Positions 1 through 9,179 are shown, numbered from the stretch's first letter. The stretch: DNA of 64,000 nucleotides from Sedimentibacter sp. SX930 (GCA_002155105.1 MUZD01000002.1:62001-126000), one strand, 5' to 3'. Numbers and translations: made by a program. The notes: generated from the letters alone by a model not told the origin.

Positions 1-1
1 T

Positions 2-421
<420 letters not shown>

Positions 422-425
422 TGAA

Positions 426-2840
426 ATGAAAGTTTCCTATAAATGGTTAAAAGAGTATTTAGATCTATCCGATGTAACACCTGCAGAATTAGCTGAAAAA
501 ATGTCCCGCACGGGTATCGAGGTGGACGACGTCGTCTATCCTGGCAAAGGTTTGTCCAAAATCGTTGTCGGCGAAACGTTGTCCGTGGTTGACCATCCTG
601 ATTCGGACCATCTGCATGTCTGCCAAGTGAATATCGGGGCTGAGGAACCGATCCAGATCGTCTGCGGCGCGCCGAATGTGGCTGGCGGCCAAAAAGTCAT
701 CGTGGCTTTGCATGGCGCACGGATCACCGGCAACGCAAAAATCAAAAAGGGCAAGATGCGCGGCCAAGAATCGAACGGAATGATCTGTTCGTTGGCTGAA
801 TTGGGCTACTCTGAAAGTGTTGTTTCAAAAAAATATGCGGACGGGATTTTTGTCCTGCCTGCTGATGCTGTTCCCGGAACGGAAGTCGTTGAGTTGTTGG
901 AACTGGATGATGCGATCCTGGACATCGACATCACACCGAACCGTGCCGATGCTTTAAGCATGCGCGGATCCGCCTATGAAGTCGCAGCCATCTACAACAA
1001 AGCATTGAAATTCCCGGAGGCTCCGGTCTCCGAAAAAACGGGTTCTGTTGCGGATTACATCAAAGTTGCCGTTGAGGACACGAACGATGCTCCTGCCTAC
1101 CATATCCAAGTGATCAAAGACGTAAAAATCGCGGAAAGTCCGCTTTGGTTGCAGAATAAACTGATGAACGGCGGTATCCGTCCGATCAACAACGTAGTCG
1201 ACATCACGAACTATATCCTGTTGGAATACGGCCAGCCATTGCATGCTTTCGATTATGATCAAATCGGTTCCAAGGAAATCATTGTCCGCCGTGCGAAAGC
1301 AAACGAAACGATGACTACTCTTGATGGAGTGGAAAGAACGCTCGACACAGATAACATCGTCATCACGAACGGCACTGCACCGATTGCATTGGCGGGTGTC
1401 ATGGGCGGTCTGGATTCAGAAATCACCGATGAAACCGTGACTGTCGCATTGGAAGCGGCTTTGTTCAATCCGGTTTTGATCCGTAAAACCGCAGGTAAAT
1501 TCAACTTGCGCAGCGAATCCAGTTCCCGTTTCGAAAAAGGCATCAACGTCGCGACAATCCGCACAGCCGGACAACATGCGGCTGAACTGATGCATGAGTT
1601 GGCTGGAGGCACTGTCGTTGCCGGTACAGCTTCCGTCGATACTGTGGAAGTGAAGGATACGGAAGTGGTCATCACTTTGGAAAAAATCAACCGTTCGTTA
1701 GGGACTGCCATTTCCAGCGACGAAGTGACCGCCATCTTCAAACAGTTGGGCTTTGCCTCGACGTTTGACGGCGAAACCTTCACTGTTGCTGTACCACCGA
1801 GAAGATGGGATATCTCCATCTATGCGGATATCCTGGAAGAAGTCGCACGCATCTACGGATACGACAACCTTCCGGAGACATTGCCGATCACACCGGCTTT
1901 GCCTACTGCATTGACGCCTAAACAACACACGATGCGCATAACCAGAAGATTCATGGAAGGCGCGGGACTGACCCAGAATATCAGTTATGTCTTGACTACC
2001 GCCGAAAAAGCGCGGGAATACGCAGTCGAAGACAAGGAAGGCATCCGTTTGGCTTGGCCGATGAGCGAAGATCGCAGCACACTGCGGATGAACTTGTTGA
2101 GCACGCTGCTGGACAATGCCGCTTACAACGTTGCCCGCAAGAACACGGATATCCAATTTTATGAAATAGGTCGCGTCTTCTTCCCATCAGCTGATCGCGT
2201 TTTGCCGATTGAGGCAGAACGTTTGGCCGGCGTGATGACAGGAATGGCCTACCAAAAAGATTGGCAAATGGCTGCTGAACCCGTCAACTTTTACCATGCC
2301 AAAGGGGTATTGGATGGGTATTTCGAGACAATGGGCCTGAGCGATCAGATCCGTTTTGAAGCTGCCAAAGACCTAAAATGGATGCATCCAGGCAGAACGG
2401 CTGCCGTTTACCTGGGCGATGCCTATATCGGTTATGTCGGCCAAGTCCATCCGGCAACGGCAAATGCCTATGACCTGAAGGAAACTTATGCTTTCGAAAT
2501 CGATTTCGAAGCGATCATCGCCGCACCGAAGGAAGTGATTACGCAACAGCCGATCCCTAAATTCCCTGGCGTGACCCGCGATGTGGCTTTACTGGTGGAT
2601 GAAACCGTCACACACCAACAGATCGTCAAGACCATCAAGGCAAATGGCGGGAAATTCCTGAAGGATGTCCATCTGTTCGACATCTATCAAGGCAAAGGCA
2701 TCGAGGACGGCAAGAAGTCGGTTGCTTATTCCATGTCGTTCCTGAACCCTGAAGCGACGCTTGTCGATGAAGACATCAACAAAGCTTTCGCCAAATTGGT
2801 TGCGGCTCTGGAAACCGAATGCGGAGCTGCCATCCGTTAA
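426..2840 (+). CDS. pheT: Phenylalanine--tRNA ligase beta subunit
   Basis: Partner of PheS in the heterotetrameric enzyme that attaches phenylalanine to tRNA-Phe; the beta subunit carries tRNA binding and editing domains. At 804 residues it has normal family length. In order one sees the N-terminal MKVSYKWLKEYLDL, an EMAP/OB-fold tRNA-binding domain (about residues 40-155), the B3/B4 editing domain (about 210-390), the B5 domain, the catalytic-like core, and a C-terminal ferredoxin-fold anticodon-binding domain (last 90 residues, KFPGVTRDVALLVD onward). The ATG at 426 is preceded by AAAGGAG inside the pheS end. A strong terminator follows. Confidence 0.98.
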   Translation: MKVSYKWLKEYLDLSDVTPAELAEKMSRTGIEVDDVVYPGKGLSKIVVGETLSVVDHPDSDHLHVCQVNIGAEEPIQIVCGAPNVAGGQKVIVALHGARITGNAKIKKGKMRGQESNGMICSLAELGYSESVVSKKYADGIFVLPADAVPGTEVVELLELDDAILDIDITPNRADALSMRGSAYEVAAIYNKALKFPEAPVSEKTGSVADYIKVAVEDTNDAPAYHIQVIKDVKIAESPLWLQNKLMNGGIRPINNVVDITNYILLEYGQPLHAFDYDQIGSKEIIVRRAKANETMTTLDGVERTLDTDNIVITNGTAPIALAGVMGGLDSEITDETVTVALEAALFNPVLIRKTAGKFNLRSESSSRFEKGINVATIRTAGQHAAELMHELAGGTVVAGTASVDTVEVKDTEVVITLEKINRSLGTAISSDEVTAIFKQLGFASTFDGETFTVAVPPRRWDISIYADILEEVARIYGYDNLPETLPITPALPTALTPKQHTMRITRRFMEGAGLTQNISYVLTTAEKAREYAVEDKEGIRLAWPMSEDRSTLRMNLLSTLLDNAAYNVARKNTDIQFYEIGRVFFPSADRVLPIEAERLAGVMTGMAYQKDWQMAAEPVNFYHAKGVLDGYFETMGLSDQIRFEAAKDLKWMHPGRTAAVYLGDAYIGYVGQVHPATANAYDLKETYAFEIDFEAIIAAPKEVITQQPIPKFPGVTRDVALLVDETVTHQQIVKTIKANGGKFLKDVHLFDIYQGKGIEDGKKSVAYSMSFLNPEATLVDEDINKAFAKLVAALETECGAAIR

Positions 2841-2859
2841 TTTAGAAGAATAATGAACA

Positions 2860-2906
2860 AACAAAGAGTGGACCGTCTCGGGATGAGACAGTCCACTCTT
2901 TGTTTT
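2860..2906 (+). terminator. Intrinsic terminator after pheST
   Basis: Near-perfect long hairpin (left arm ACAAAGAGTGGAC, right arm GTCCACTCTTTGT, with further pairing GTCTC/GAGAC inside) followed by TTTG/TTTT. It ends the pheST transcript and may also serve the convergent rnhC, whose stop codon lies 114 bp away. Confidence 0.85.
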
Positions 2907-3019
2907 GCGAAGATTTAGATGCGGCTAGGATTCAGTTGTCCGATTCATTCGGATTATCGGACAAGCTAGTCAGCATCGGACTCAGCTGCGGTGAATTCTC
3001 CGTACGTTTCGCCGGTAAG

Positions 3020-3970
3020 TTATTTGTTCGCCAATCGGATGGCTTTTTGGGTATTGGCGAAGTGGAGCTTCGTGTATTTTTCCAGCAGTTCCAAGCCGCC
3101 TTCACGATACATTTCCGCAGCAATCAAGTCGACGTTGGCGCCGGCGCCTGAAGGAATCGGATAACCGGAGGCTGCGGTCATGTCAGCCAAGGTCTTCAGG
3201 AAGTAGTAACGGGCGATGATGGAAGCCGCTGCCACCGCCAGATGGTGGGATTCGCCTTTGGTCTGGAAATGAATGTTTTCCTTCACTTGCACTTTTTGAT
3301 CAGCGATATGCTTGAAATACGTGGAAGGCAATTCAAACTGATCGACCAGTATCGCTTTGGGCTTTTCCGGAGCGATTTTCTTCAACAACTGATCGAGCAC
3401 TTGGTTGTGCAGCAACGCCTTCATTTTCCCTTGGGACATCGTCGGTTGGACCTCGTTGTATTTCTCGGGCATCAGGTTGATGACGCTGTGCGGGACTTGC
3501 TTCACTAACTGTTTCGCAATGGTGATGATGCGGGCATCCGTCAGCGCTTTGGAGTCCTGGACGCCCATGTTTTTCAACAAGGGCAACTGTTCGGCTGAAG
3601 CGTAGACAGCACAGACCGTCAAGGGCCCGAAATAACTGCCGTTGCCGACTTCATCGCTGCCGATGACGGACCAGGTGGAAAAGCCTGCAGGGAGGCTGGT
3701 TTTGCTCAGGACCTCTTTTTTTAGGCCGTTTTTTGCGGCAGGGGGTTTTGGATCCCCAACCTTCTCGCTGGATGCTTGCCACTGCGCTGCTTCGCTTTCG
3801 GCGTTCTGGCCTTGGAACAGCACCTTCCCGGAATTGTAACCGGTGATGGTGGTCTGGTTCTTTTTGGCTGTGAAAAGGCTGTGCGGCACAGGTTTCACAA
3901 CGTAATCCTGATAAAAGACGGCCATCTTTTTCAGTTGGCCCATCGTTACTTTCAATACGACATTCGACAT
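3020..3970 (-). CDS. rnhC: Ribonuclease HIII
   Basis: Removes RNA from RNA-DNA hybrids such as R-loops and primers, in the cytoplasm. The 316-residue protein has the N-terminal TBP-like substrate-binding domain (MSNVVLKVTMGQLKKM) and then the RNase H type 2 catalytic domain beginning at IGSDEVGNGSYFGPL, where the aspartate and glutamate are metal ligands; a further LVDQF segment carries the next acidic residue. The start was placed at 3970, where ATG follows AAGGATGAGG; an in-frame ATG 87 bp upstream lacks a ribosome binding site. It is transcribed divergently from zapA, as in many Firmicutes (rnhC-zapA-cvpA-mutS2). Confidence 0.95.
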   Translation of the reverse strand: MSNVVLKVTMGQLKKMAVFYQDYVVKPVPHSLFTAKKNQTTITGYNSGKVLFQGQNAESEAAQWQASSEKVGDPKPPAAKNGLKKEVLSKTSLPAGFSTWSVIGSDEVGNGSYFGPLTVCAVYASAEQLPLLKNMGVQDSKALTDARIITIAKQLVKQVPHSVINLMPEKYNEVQPTMSQGKMKALLHNQVLDQLLKKIAPEKPKAILVDQFELPSTYFKHIADQKVQVKENIHFQTKGESHHLAVAAASIIARYYFLKTLADMTAASGYPIPSGAGANVDLIAAEMYREGGLELLEKYTKLHFANTQKAIRLANK

Positions 3971-4032
3971 ATCCTCATCCTTGCTCAAATTAATTTTTCT
4001 GTACAGCTTCTCGGTGCTAACACTCCTTATTC

Positions 4033-4061
4033 TATCACAGGAAGTTCGCATGTTCATGGGG
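4033..4061 (-). promoter_or_regulatory. Possible promoter of rnhC
   Basis: On the minus strand an extended -10 (TGTGATAGAAT) lies 17 bp from a weak -35 (ATGAAC), about 65 bp upstream of the rnhC ATG. Placement is approximate. Confidence 0.4.
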
Positions 4062-4191
4062 AATTACGGTTGGAATTGGTCAGCTCTTTTTGACAAACTG
4101 ACTGGTTTAGGAACATGGAGAGGTTTATACTGCAATTCGCAAGATTTATGTTAAAATATATTAGACAGTTTTTAAATGGAGGTCTTTGGAT

Positions 4192-4980
4192 ATGACGGAA
4201 AACAAAAGAAGATTCAAAACAATCATAGCAGGGAAGACCTATACGATTGTGGGAAATAAAGCACCTGAGCATCTGACTGCGGTATCGGAATTGGTCAATG
4301 CGCAATTGGAACAGATCAAACAAGTAGCACCAGCGCTTGGTCGGGAGGAGCGCGGCATTCTCGTAGCAGTGAACGCCATTTCCGATCAGATCACGAAACA
4401 ATTGGAGATGGAGGAGTTGCTGTTGAAAGTTGCAGAGCTAGAGAAAGCTTTGCAGGAAAGCCAAAGCGTTACAAACTCCGCTTCCGTTGAGGAAACAGAA
4501 CAGGCTGAGCCGGAGAAGACTTTAGCCGAGGCGCCCAAACCTGAAGCGGTTGCCGACGTCGAACAAAAAACAGAGGCCGTTCCCCCGACAGAGGAGAAAG
4601 CAGCTACACAAGCAGGTGAACCCGAGGAAACAGCGCTTGAAACGCCTGAAAAGGAACACAACGCAGAAAAGCTGACCGGAAATGCTCCGGCAAAGAAAGC
4701 AGTGGCTAACTTTGCTGGGATGAAGCGCGATAAAGAAAGCCAAACAGTGACTTCCATGCCTGCAACCATCAGTGAACTGCAGCAAGCTGCCCGCGAAGCC
4801 AACGACCTGCCGGCCAGGAAATCCAATTCAAAATTGTCGAAGACGACAACCGCTTCCGAGGCGGCACTGAAACGGGCTCAACACAGAACTCAAGTGCGTT
4901 CGGCTTTGGGTGTCAACAGGAACGCTGAAAATGCCATCCCGCCTTACACCAAAAATCACGAGCACAATGGAAAAAAGTAG
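4192..4980 (+). CDS. zapA: ZapA-like cell division protein with a long acidic C-terminal extension
   Basis: The first 90 or so residues match ZapA, which bundles FtsZ filaments at the division site: KRRFKTIIAGKTYTIVGNKAPEHL, then a helix and a coiled coil ending in QLEMEELLLKVAELEKAL. ZapA is usually 80-110 residues; this one is 262. The extra 170 residues are rich in Glu, Ala, Pro and Thr (about residues 95-165), then turn basic and Ser/Thr rich, and look disordered. ATG 4192 is preferred because GGAGG ends 9 bp upstream; a TTG at 4186 is in frame. cvpA follows after 29 bp. A -10-like TGTTAAAAT lies at about 4149-4157. The role of the tail is unknown. Confidence 0.85.
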   Translation: MTENKRRFKTIIAGKTYTIVGNKAPEHLTAVSELVNAQLEQIKQVAPALGREERGILVAVNAISDQITKQLEMEELLLKVAELEKALQESQSVTNSASVEETEQAEPEKTLAEAPKPEAVADVEQKTEAVPPTEEKAATQAGEPEETALETPEKEHNAEKLTGNAPAKKAVANFAGMKRDKESQTVTSMPATISELQQAAREANDLPARKSNSKLSKTTTASEAALKRAQHRTQVRSALGVNRNAENAIPPYTKNHEHNGKK

Positions 4981-5009
4981 AAAAAAGACTGTAGAAATCA
5001 GGTGAAAAA

Positions 5010-5555
5010 ATGCTTACGTTGATAATAGTGCTCTCTTTATTGTGGGGCATCTATACGGGCGTCAGAAGAGGACTTATTCTGCAAGTTGTCTACACCGTAG
5101 GATATTTCATTTCTTTCTTGGTCGCCCGAGAATACTATGCTGTCGTCGCGGAGAAAATCGATCTGTTGGTCCCGTACCCATCCGTCGAGTTCGGAAAAGA
5201 ACTGATATTTTACTCTGAACAGGTGTCCTTTGTCCTGGACCAGGCGTTCTATAACGGATTGGCGTTCATCCTGTTGCTGTTCGCAGGCTGGCTTGTCACG
5301 AGATTTGTCGGAAGCATGCTGAACTCATTGGCGTTCTTCCCGATCATCAAACAGCTGAATCAGCTGGGCGGCGGCGTGCTTGGATTCCTGATGCAATACA
5401 TCGGGATTTTCCTGTTGCTGACGCTCGCATCCATGATTCCGTTGGATTTCATTCAACAGCTCTACGTCGAGAGCGACCTTGCGGCTTGGATGGTGTCCGA
5501 AACGCCTTATTTTTCACGTTTGATCTATGACTGGTGGATCGGCATCATTCAGTAA
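5010..5555 (+). CDS. cvpA: CvpA family membrane protein
   Basis: Integral membrane protein of the CvpA (colicin V production) family, 181 residues with four hydrophobic segments (about residues 1-30, 28-48, 80-105 and 120-145). The molecular role is not settled in any species; it has been linked to envelope homeostasis. It lies between zapA and mutS2, its usual place in Bacillales and Lactobacillales. The ATG is preceded by GGTGA. A hairpin with a T-tract follows before mutS2. Confidence 0.88.
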   Translation: MLTLIIVLSLLWGIYTGVRRGLILQVVYTVGYFISFLVAREYYAVVAEKIDLLVPYPSVEFGKELIFYSEQVSFVLDQAFYNGLAFILLLFAGWLVTRFVGSMLNSLAFFPIIKQLNQLGGGVLGFLMQYIGIFLLLTLASMIPLDFIQQLYVESDLAAWMVSETPYFSRLIYDWWIGIIQ

Positions 5556-5575
5556 CAGAATGTTAATTTAACAGA

Positions 5576-5612
5576 GGGGACTGTATAGTGCACTATATCG
5601 TCCCGTTTTTTT
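5576..5612 (+). terminator. Terminator-like hairpin between cvpA and mutS2
   Basis: The stem pairs GGGAC with GTCCC around a self-complementary TATAGTGCACTATA and is followed by seven T. It would separate or attenuate mutS2 from the zapA-cvpA transcript, although mutS2 begins only 28 bp further on. Confidence 0.75.
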
Positions 5613-5639
5613 GGGAGAAGCACTTTTTAGGAGAATCAG

Positions 5640-8015
5640 ATGAATAATAAAATTAGCAAAACATTAGAGTTCGAAAAAATAAAACAACAGCTCCAGAATT
5701 TTGCTGCAACCGACCAAGGGAAGGACCAGATTCAGGCTTTGCGGCCCGAAACCGATCCGGAAAAAGTTGTTGCTTTGCAGAATGAAACGGAAGACGGCAG
5801 AAAGGTGTTGCGCCTGAAAGGCGGGATTCCGATGCCAAGGCTGAAGTCCATCCGTAGCCACCTGAAACGCCTAGAGATAGGCGGCACATTGAACGGCAAG
5901 GAAATCGCCGAAATCGGACGGGTATTGTCGACTACAAGAGAAATCATCCAGTTCTTCCAATGGTTCGAAGACAACGAGATTCCCTTCTTTGTCCTGGACG
6001 AATTGGTTGCTAGGCTGGTAGTATTGCCTGAAATCACAAGAAGGATCCAAGCAACCGTCTATGAAGATGGGACGATCCAGAATGATGCCTCGCCTGCATT
6101 GAAAGGAATCCGCACAGGAATCAAGCAGGGCGAACAGAATATCCGGACCAAATTGGATGACATCATCAGAGGCAGTAAGTCAGCCTACTTGAGTGATGCT
6201 ATCATCACGATCCGTAATGACCGGTTTGTGATTCCGGTCAAGATCGAATACCGCAATCAGTTCGGCGGGATTGTCCACGACCAAAGCTCAACGGGTCAGA
6301 CGCTTTACATCGAGCCGCAAGCCATCCTGGATCTGAATAATCATCTGCGCCAGCTGGCTGCGCAGGAGAAAGCGGAAATCGAGCGAATTTTGTATGAATT
6401 ATCGATGGAAATCGAGCCTTTCACGCAGGAATTGTACGGGAACAGTGAAGTGTTGGCGACTTTAGATTTCATCAACGCAAAAGCGCGTTATGCCGATTCC
6501 CTGAAGGCGACACGCCCGATCATCAGCAAAGAAAACCATATCGCCATCTGGAAAGCCAGACACCCGCTCATCGATCAGAATGACGTAGTCGCGAACGATC
6601 TGATCCTCGGCGAAGCATACCAAGCCATCGTCATTACCGGTCCGAATACGGGCGGGAAGACGATCATGCTGAAGACACTCGGGATCATCCAGATGATGGG
6701 CCAATCCGGACTTCAGATACCAGCGGATGAGGACAGCCAAATCGGCATTTTTACGGAAATTTTTGCGGACATCGGCGATGAACAGTCGATCGAACAGAGC
6801 CTGAGTACGTTCTCCTCGCATATGACCAACATCGTCTCGATCCTGAATCAGATCGACGACAAAAGTCTCGTGCTCTTGGATGAGTTGGGTTCCGGAACCG
6901 ATCCCCAAGAGGGCGCTTCCTTGGCCATCTCGATTTTGGACTACATCGGCGGCATCGGCAGCTATGTCATGGCCACCACCCATTACCCTGAACTAAAAGC
7001 CTACGGTTACAATCGCTCCGGCACGATCAATGCCAGCATGGAATTCAACGGAGAGACTTTGGCTCCGACTTATCGTCTGCAGATAGGCGTTCCCGGACGA
7101 AGCAATGCCTTCGATATCTCGAAGCGACTCGGGCTGAACCCGAGCATTATCGATCAGGCGCGCAGTTTTATCGATGTGGACAGCCAAAACCTGAACGAAA
7201 TGATCGCGGATCTGGAACAGAAGCGACGCGTCACCGAAAAAGAATCCTTGCAGCTCCAAGCGCAGTTGGAAGAATCCGACAAGTTGTTGGCGGATTTGAA
7301 GCGCGCCAACGAAAAACTGGAAACCAACAAGGAAAAAGTCATCGAAGACGCCAAGAAAGAGGCCAACAAGTTGGTCGATACTGCGAAAGAAGAAGCGGAA
7401 TTCCTGTTGCAGGAAATTCGTGAAATGCAGCTGAATATGGGGACTTCCGGCAGCATCAAAGAACACGAACTGATCGATCTGCGCAAGCAATTCAATGATC
7501 TGCGCCAGGAGGAATCTTTGGTCAAAAACAAAGTGCTGCGCAAAGAAAAAGAGAAAAAGATGTTCAAACCCGGCGATGAAGTCATGACGGAGACGTATGG
7601 TCAACGAGGCACACTCGTTGAAAAGAAAGGCAACGCTGAATGGGTTGTGCAGATGGGGATCATGAAGATGAAGTTGCCGGAGTCGGACCTCCGGCTGATC
7701 AAAGAGGAGCCGCAGCAACAAAGAAGACAAAGGCAGATCGCCACTGTCAAATCGGCTTCATCAAGCCACGTAGCGAAGCAGCTTGATCTCAGAGGCCAGC
7801 GCTATGAAGAAGCCCTGGCGGAAGTCGATCAGTATTTGGATGCCGCTTTATTGGCTGGTTATCCGCAAGTCACTATCGTTCACGGAAAAGGGACAGGCGC
7901 CCTTCGCAAAGGGGTGGGCGATTTGCTGAAACGTCATCCACAAGTGTTGTCTTACGAGTATGCAGCGGTGAACGCCGGTGGAAACGGCGCGACGATCGTG
8001 ACATTCCGCGGCTGA
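5640..8015 (+). CDS. mutS2: Endonuclease MutS2 / ribosome rescue ATPase (RqcU)
   Basis: MutS-family ATPase with a C-terminal Smr nuclease domain. In Bacillus subtilis the homologue splits collided ribosomes; in other species it suppresses homologous recombination. The 791 residues hold the MutS core, Walker A GPNTGGKT near residues 334-341, Walker B LLDELGSGTDP, the signature region near EQSLSTFSSHM, a long charged coiled coil (about 510-640), a KOW-like segment (FKPGDEVMTETYGQRG) and the Smr domain from LDLRGQRYEEAL to the end, with HGKGTGALRKGV as its active-site loop. The start has AGGAG 8 bp upstream. trxA follows with its own promoter. Confidence 0.97.
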   Translation: MNNKISKTLEFEKIKQQLQNFAATDQGKDQIQALRPETDPEKVVALQNETEDGRKVLRLKGGIPMPRLKSIRSHLKRLEIGGTLNGKEIAEIGRVLSTTREIIQFFQWFEDNEIPFFVLDELVARLVVLPEITRRIQATVYEDGTIQNDASPALKGIRTGIKQGEQNIRTKLDDIIRGSKSAYLSDAIITIRNDRFVIPVKIEYRNQFGGIVHDQSSTGQTLYIEPQAILDLNNHLRQLAAQEKAEIERILYELSMEIEPFTQELYGNSEVLATLDFINAKARYADSLKATRPIISKENHIAIWKARHPLIDQNDVVANDLILGEAYQAIVITGPNTGGKTIMLKTLGIIQMMGQSGLQIPADEDSQIGIFTEIFADIGDEQSIEQSLSTFSSHMTNIVSILNQIDDKSLVLLDELGSGTDPQEGASLAISILDYIGGIGSYVMATTHYPELKAYGYNRSGTINASMEFNGETLAPTYRLQIGVPGRSNAFDISKRLGLNPSIIDQARSFIDVDSQNLNEMIADLEQKRRVTEKESLQLQAQLEESDKLLADLKRANEKLETNKEKVIEDAKKEANKLVDTAKEEAEFLLQEIREMQLNMGTSGSIKEHELIDLRKQFNDLRQEESLVKNKVLRKEKEKKMFKPGDEVMTETYGQRGTLVEKKGNAEWVVQMGIMKMKLPESDLRLIKEEPQQQRRQRQIATVKSASSSHVAKQLDLRGQRYEEALAEVDQYLDAALLAGYPQVTIVHGKGTGALRKGVGDLLKRHPQVLSYEYAAVNAGGNGATIVTFRG

Positions 8016-8024
8016 GCAGATTGA

Positions 8025-8053
8025 TTGGTACTGAACAAAACCTCTGCTATAAT
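8025..8053 (+). promoter_or_regulatory. Promoter of trxA
   Basis: TTGGTA (8025-8030), a 17-bp spacer and TATAAT (8048-8053) preceded by TGC, so also an extended -10. It lies 38 bp before the trxA ATG and just after the mutS2 stop. Confidence 0.8.
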
Positions 8054-8090
8054 TGAGACACAAAGAAAGAATCTGAAGGGAGTAAATACA

Positions 8091-8402
8091 ATGGTAAAAA
8101 TATTAACAGATGCAAATTTTGAGGCAGAAACGAAGAATGGGGTCGCGCTGGTCGACTTTTGGGCAACTTGGTGCGGACCTTGCCGCATGCAATCACCGAT
8201 CATCGATGAATTGGATGAAGAAATCGGCGACAAAGTGACATTCGCTAAAATGGATGTGGATGCTAATCCGCAAACACCTAGCCAATTCGGCATCATGGGC
8301 ATCCCAACGTTGTTGATCAAAAAAGATGGCGTAGTCGTAGAAAAATTAGTCGGCTACCACGCAAAAGAAATGCTTGAAGAAACGCTTGGAAAATATATCT
8401 AA
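8091..8402 (+). CDS. trxA: Thioredoxin
   Basis: Cytosolic dithiol-disulfide oxidoreductase that donates electrons to ribonucleotide reductase and other enzymes. At 103 residues it has the usual length; the active site is WCGPC within ALVDFWATWCGPCRM and the cis-proline is in GIPTLLI. ATG 8091 follows GAAGGGAG; an in-frame TTG at 8025 overlaps the promoter and is rejected as a start. It has its own promoter and terminator, so it is a single-gene transcript downstream of mutS2, a conserved arrangement in Lactobacillales. Confidence 0.97.
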   Translation: MVKILTDANFEAETKNGVALVDFWATWCGPCRMQSPIIDELDEEIGDKVTFAKMDVDANPQTPSQFGIMGIPTLLIKKDGVVVEKLVGYHAKEMLEETLGKYI

Positions 8403-8410
8403 ACAATAAG

Positions 8411-8462
8411 AAAGAGTTGCCTGTGTCCTGATGTTTCGGGATTTCGGCAACTCTTTTTGTTG
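8411..8462 (+). terminator. Terminator of trxA
   Basis: Stem AAAGAGTTGCC / GGCAACTCTTT, the right arm running directly into TTTGTT, 8 bp past the stop codon. Confidence 0.85.
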
Positions 8463-8527
8463 TGGGAACTTTGTGGTGTAGGCTGTCATTTTTGGAGAAA
8501 GGTAGTTGGCAGGAGGAGAGCAACCGT

Positions 8528-8693
8528 ACCGGATGCGCAACTCCGGCCAGAGCCTCGCCACCGGAGTTGCACGTTCCCATCGCGGTCCCTGCTCCGGCGA
8601 GGATCCCTTCACCGGAGCACAGCGGGGTGACCGGATCCGCAGCTCCGGCCAAGACGGTGTTCGCCGGAGAACACCGTCTTGGCCGCGGCGCAT
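8528..8693. repeat. GC-rich tandem array of three hairpin units, 51-bp period
   Basis: Three units begin CTCCGG at 8541, 8592 and 8643, exactly 51 bp apart, and each has CCGGAG 20-21 bp later, so each can fold: 8537-8546 with 8561-8570 (10 bp), 8590-8597 with 8612-8619 (8 bp), and 8647-8662 with 8669-8684 (16 bp, perfect). Units 1 and 3 are also direct repeats with their left flank (ACCGGATGCGCAA against ACCGGATCCGCAG). The block is far richer in GC than its surroundings and has no T-tract. It fills the 350-bp gap between trxA and yslB and contains no gene that I can support. Confidence 0.85.
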
Positions 8694-8697
8694 TCGC

Positions 8698-8744
8698 CAA
8701 AAAAAGCCCAAGCACTGCAGCAATTTGCCGCTGGGATGCTTGGA
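8698..8744 (-). terminator. Terminator of yslB
   Basis: On the minus strand CCAAGCA pairs with TGCTTGG, with more pairing inside (CAGC/GCTG), followed by GGC and seven T. It lies 10 bp past the yslB stop. Confidence 0.8.
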
Positions 8745-8753
8745 CGTTTTGTT

Positions 8754-9179
8754 TCATTCGATGAACAGGGTGATGAGTACTTCTTTTTTCTTGTCTTTTC
8801 CGACTATGATTTCTGCTTTTGCTTCACAGGGGATACCTGTCGTCATCTGGATCTGCTGCGCCAAAAACCCTGCTTCCAGTTGGAAGGAGGCTTGCTCGTT
8901 TTGGGTGCGGACGGTGATCAGATCGCTTTCCAAACGGTATTGTTGCGTATTTTTTTCTTTTTTTAGCAGTTCCAACTGTCCGAAACCGCAATAAATCATC
9001 GCTTCATATAGGTCTTCCTGACTTTTTAATGGGAATTGACGAGCCAAATCTTTTCCGGCCCAATACAATATTTCATCGGTATGTTCGCCTAGGATGTTTC
9101 CCAGAAGGTAATCCCTTATCAATAAATAGGAGAAGTGTTCGTTATCGATAATACGGGCATTTTCGTTTTCAGAATTCAT
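8754..9179 (-). CDS. yslB: YslB family protein (DUF2507)
   Basis: Small cytosolic protein, 141 residues, resembling the YslB/DUF2507 family from the N-terminal LIRDYLLGNILGEHTDEILYW-like segment, the GKDLARQFP motif and the GFGQLELLKK motif (the family belongs to the NO-binding V4R-like fold group). Function unknown. ATG 9179 follows GGGGGGAAA. In related Lactobacillales the gene sits between trxA and murI on the same strand; here it keeps that neighbourhood but is inverted and shares the gap with a hairpin array. Confidence 0.8.
   Translation of the reverse strand: MNSENENARIIDNEHFSYLLIRDYLLGNILGEHTDEILYWAGKDLARQFPLKSQEDLYEAMIYCGFGQLELLKKEKNTQQYRLESDLITVRTQNEQASFQLEAGFLAQQIQMTTGIPCEAKAEIIVGKDKKKEVLITLFIE

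Noticed and set aside
6993-7730. Open frame of 245 codons antisense to mutS2
   Set aside because: Phe/Leu/Gln-rich shadow of the charged coiled coil of MutS2; no start signal.
8528-8693. CRISPR array
   Set aside because: Only three units, the variable part lies inside hairpin loops, the spacing does not leave unique spacers of normal size, and no cas gene is nearby.
8506-8994. Frames with 17-residue repeats through the hairpin array
   Set aside because: Frames in both directions run into yslB or past the trxA terminator, without a ribosome site or known domain. The repetition follows from the 51-bp DNA period.
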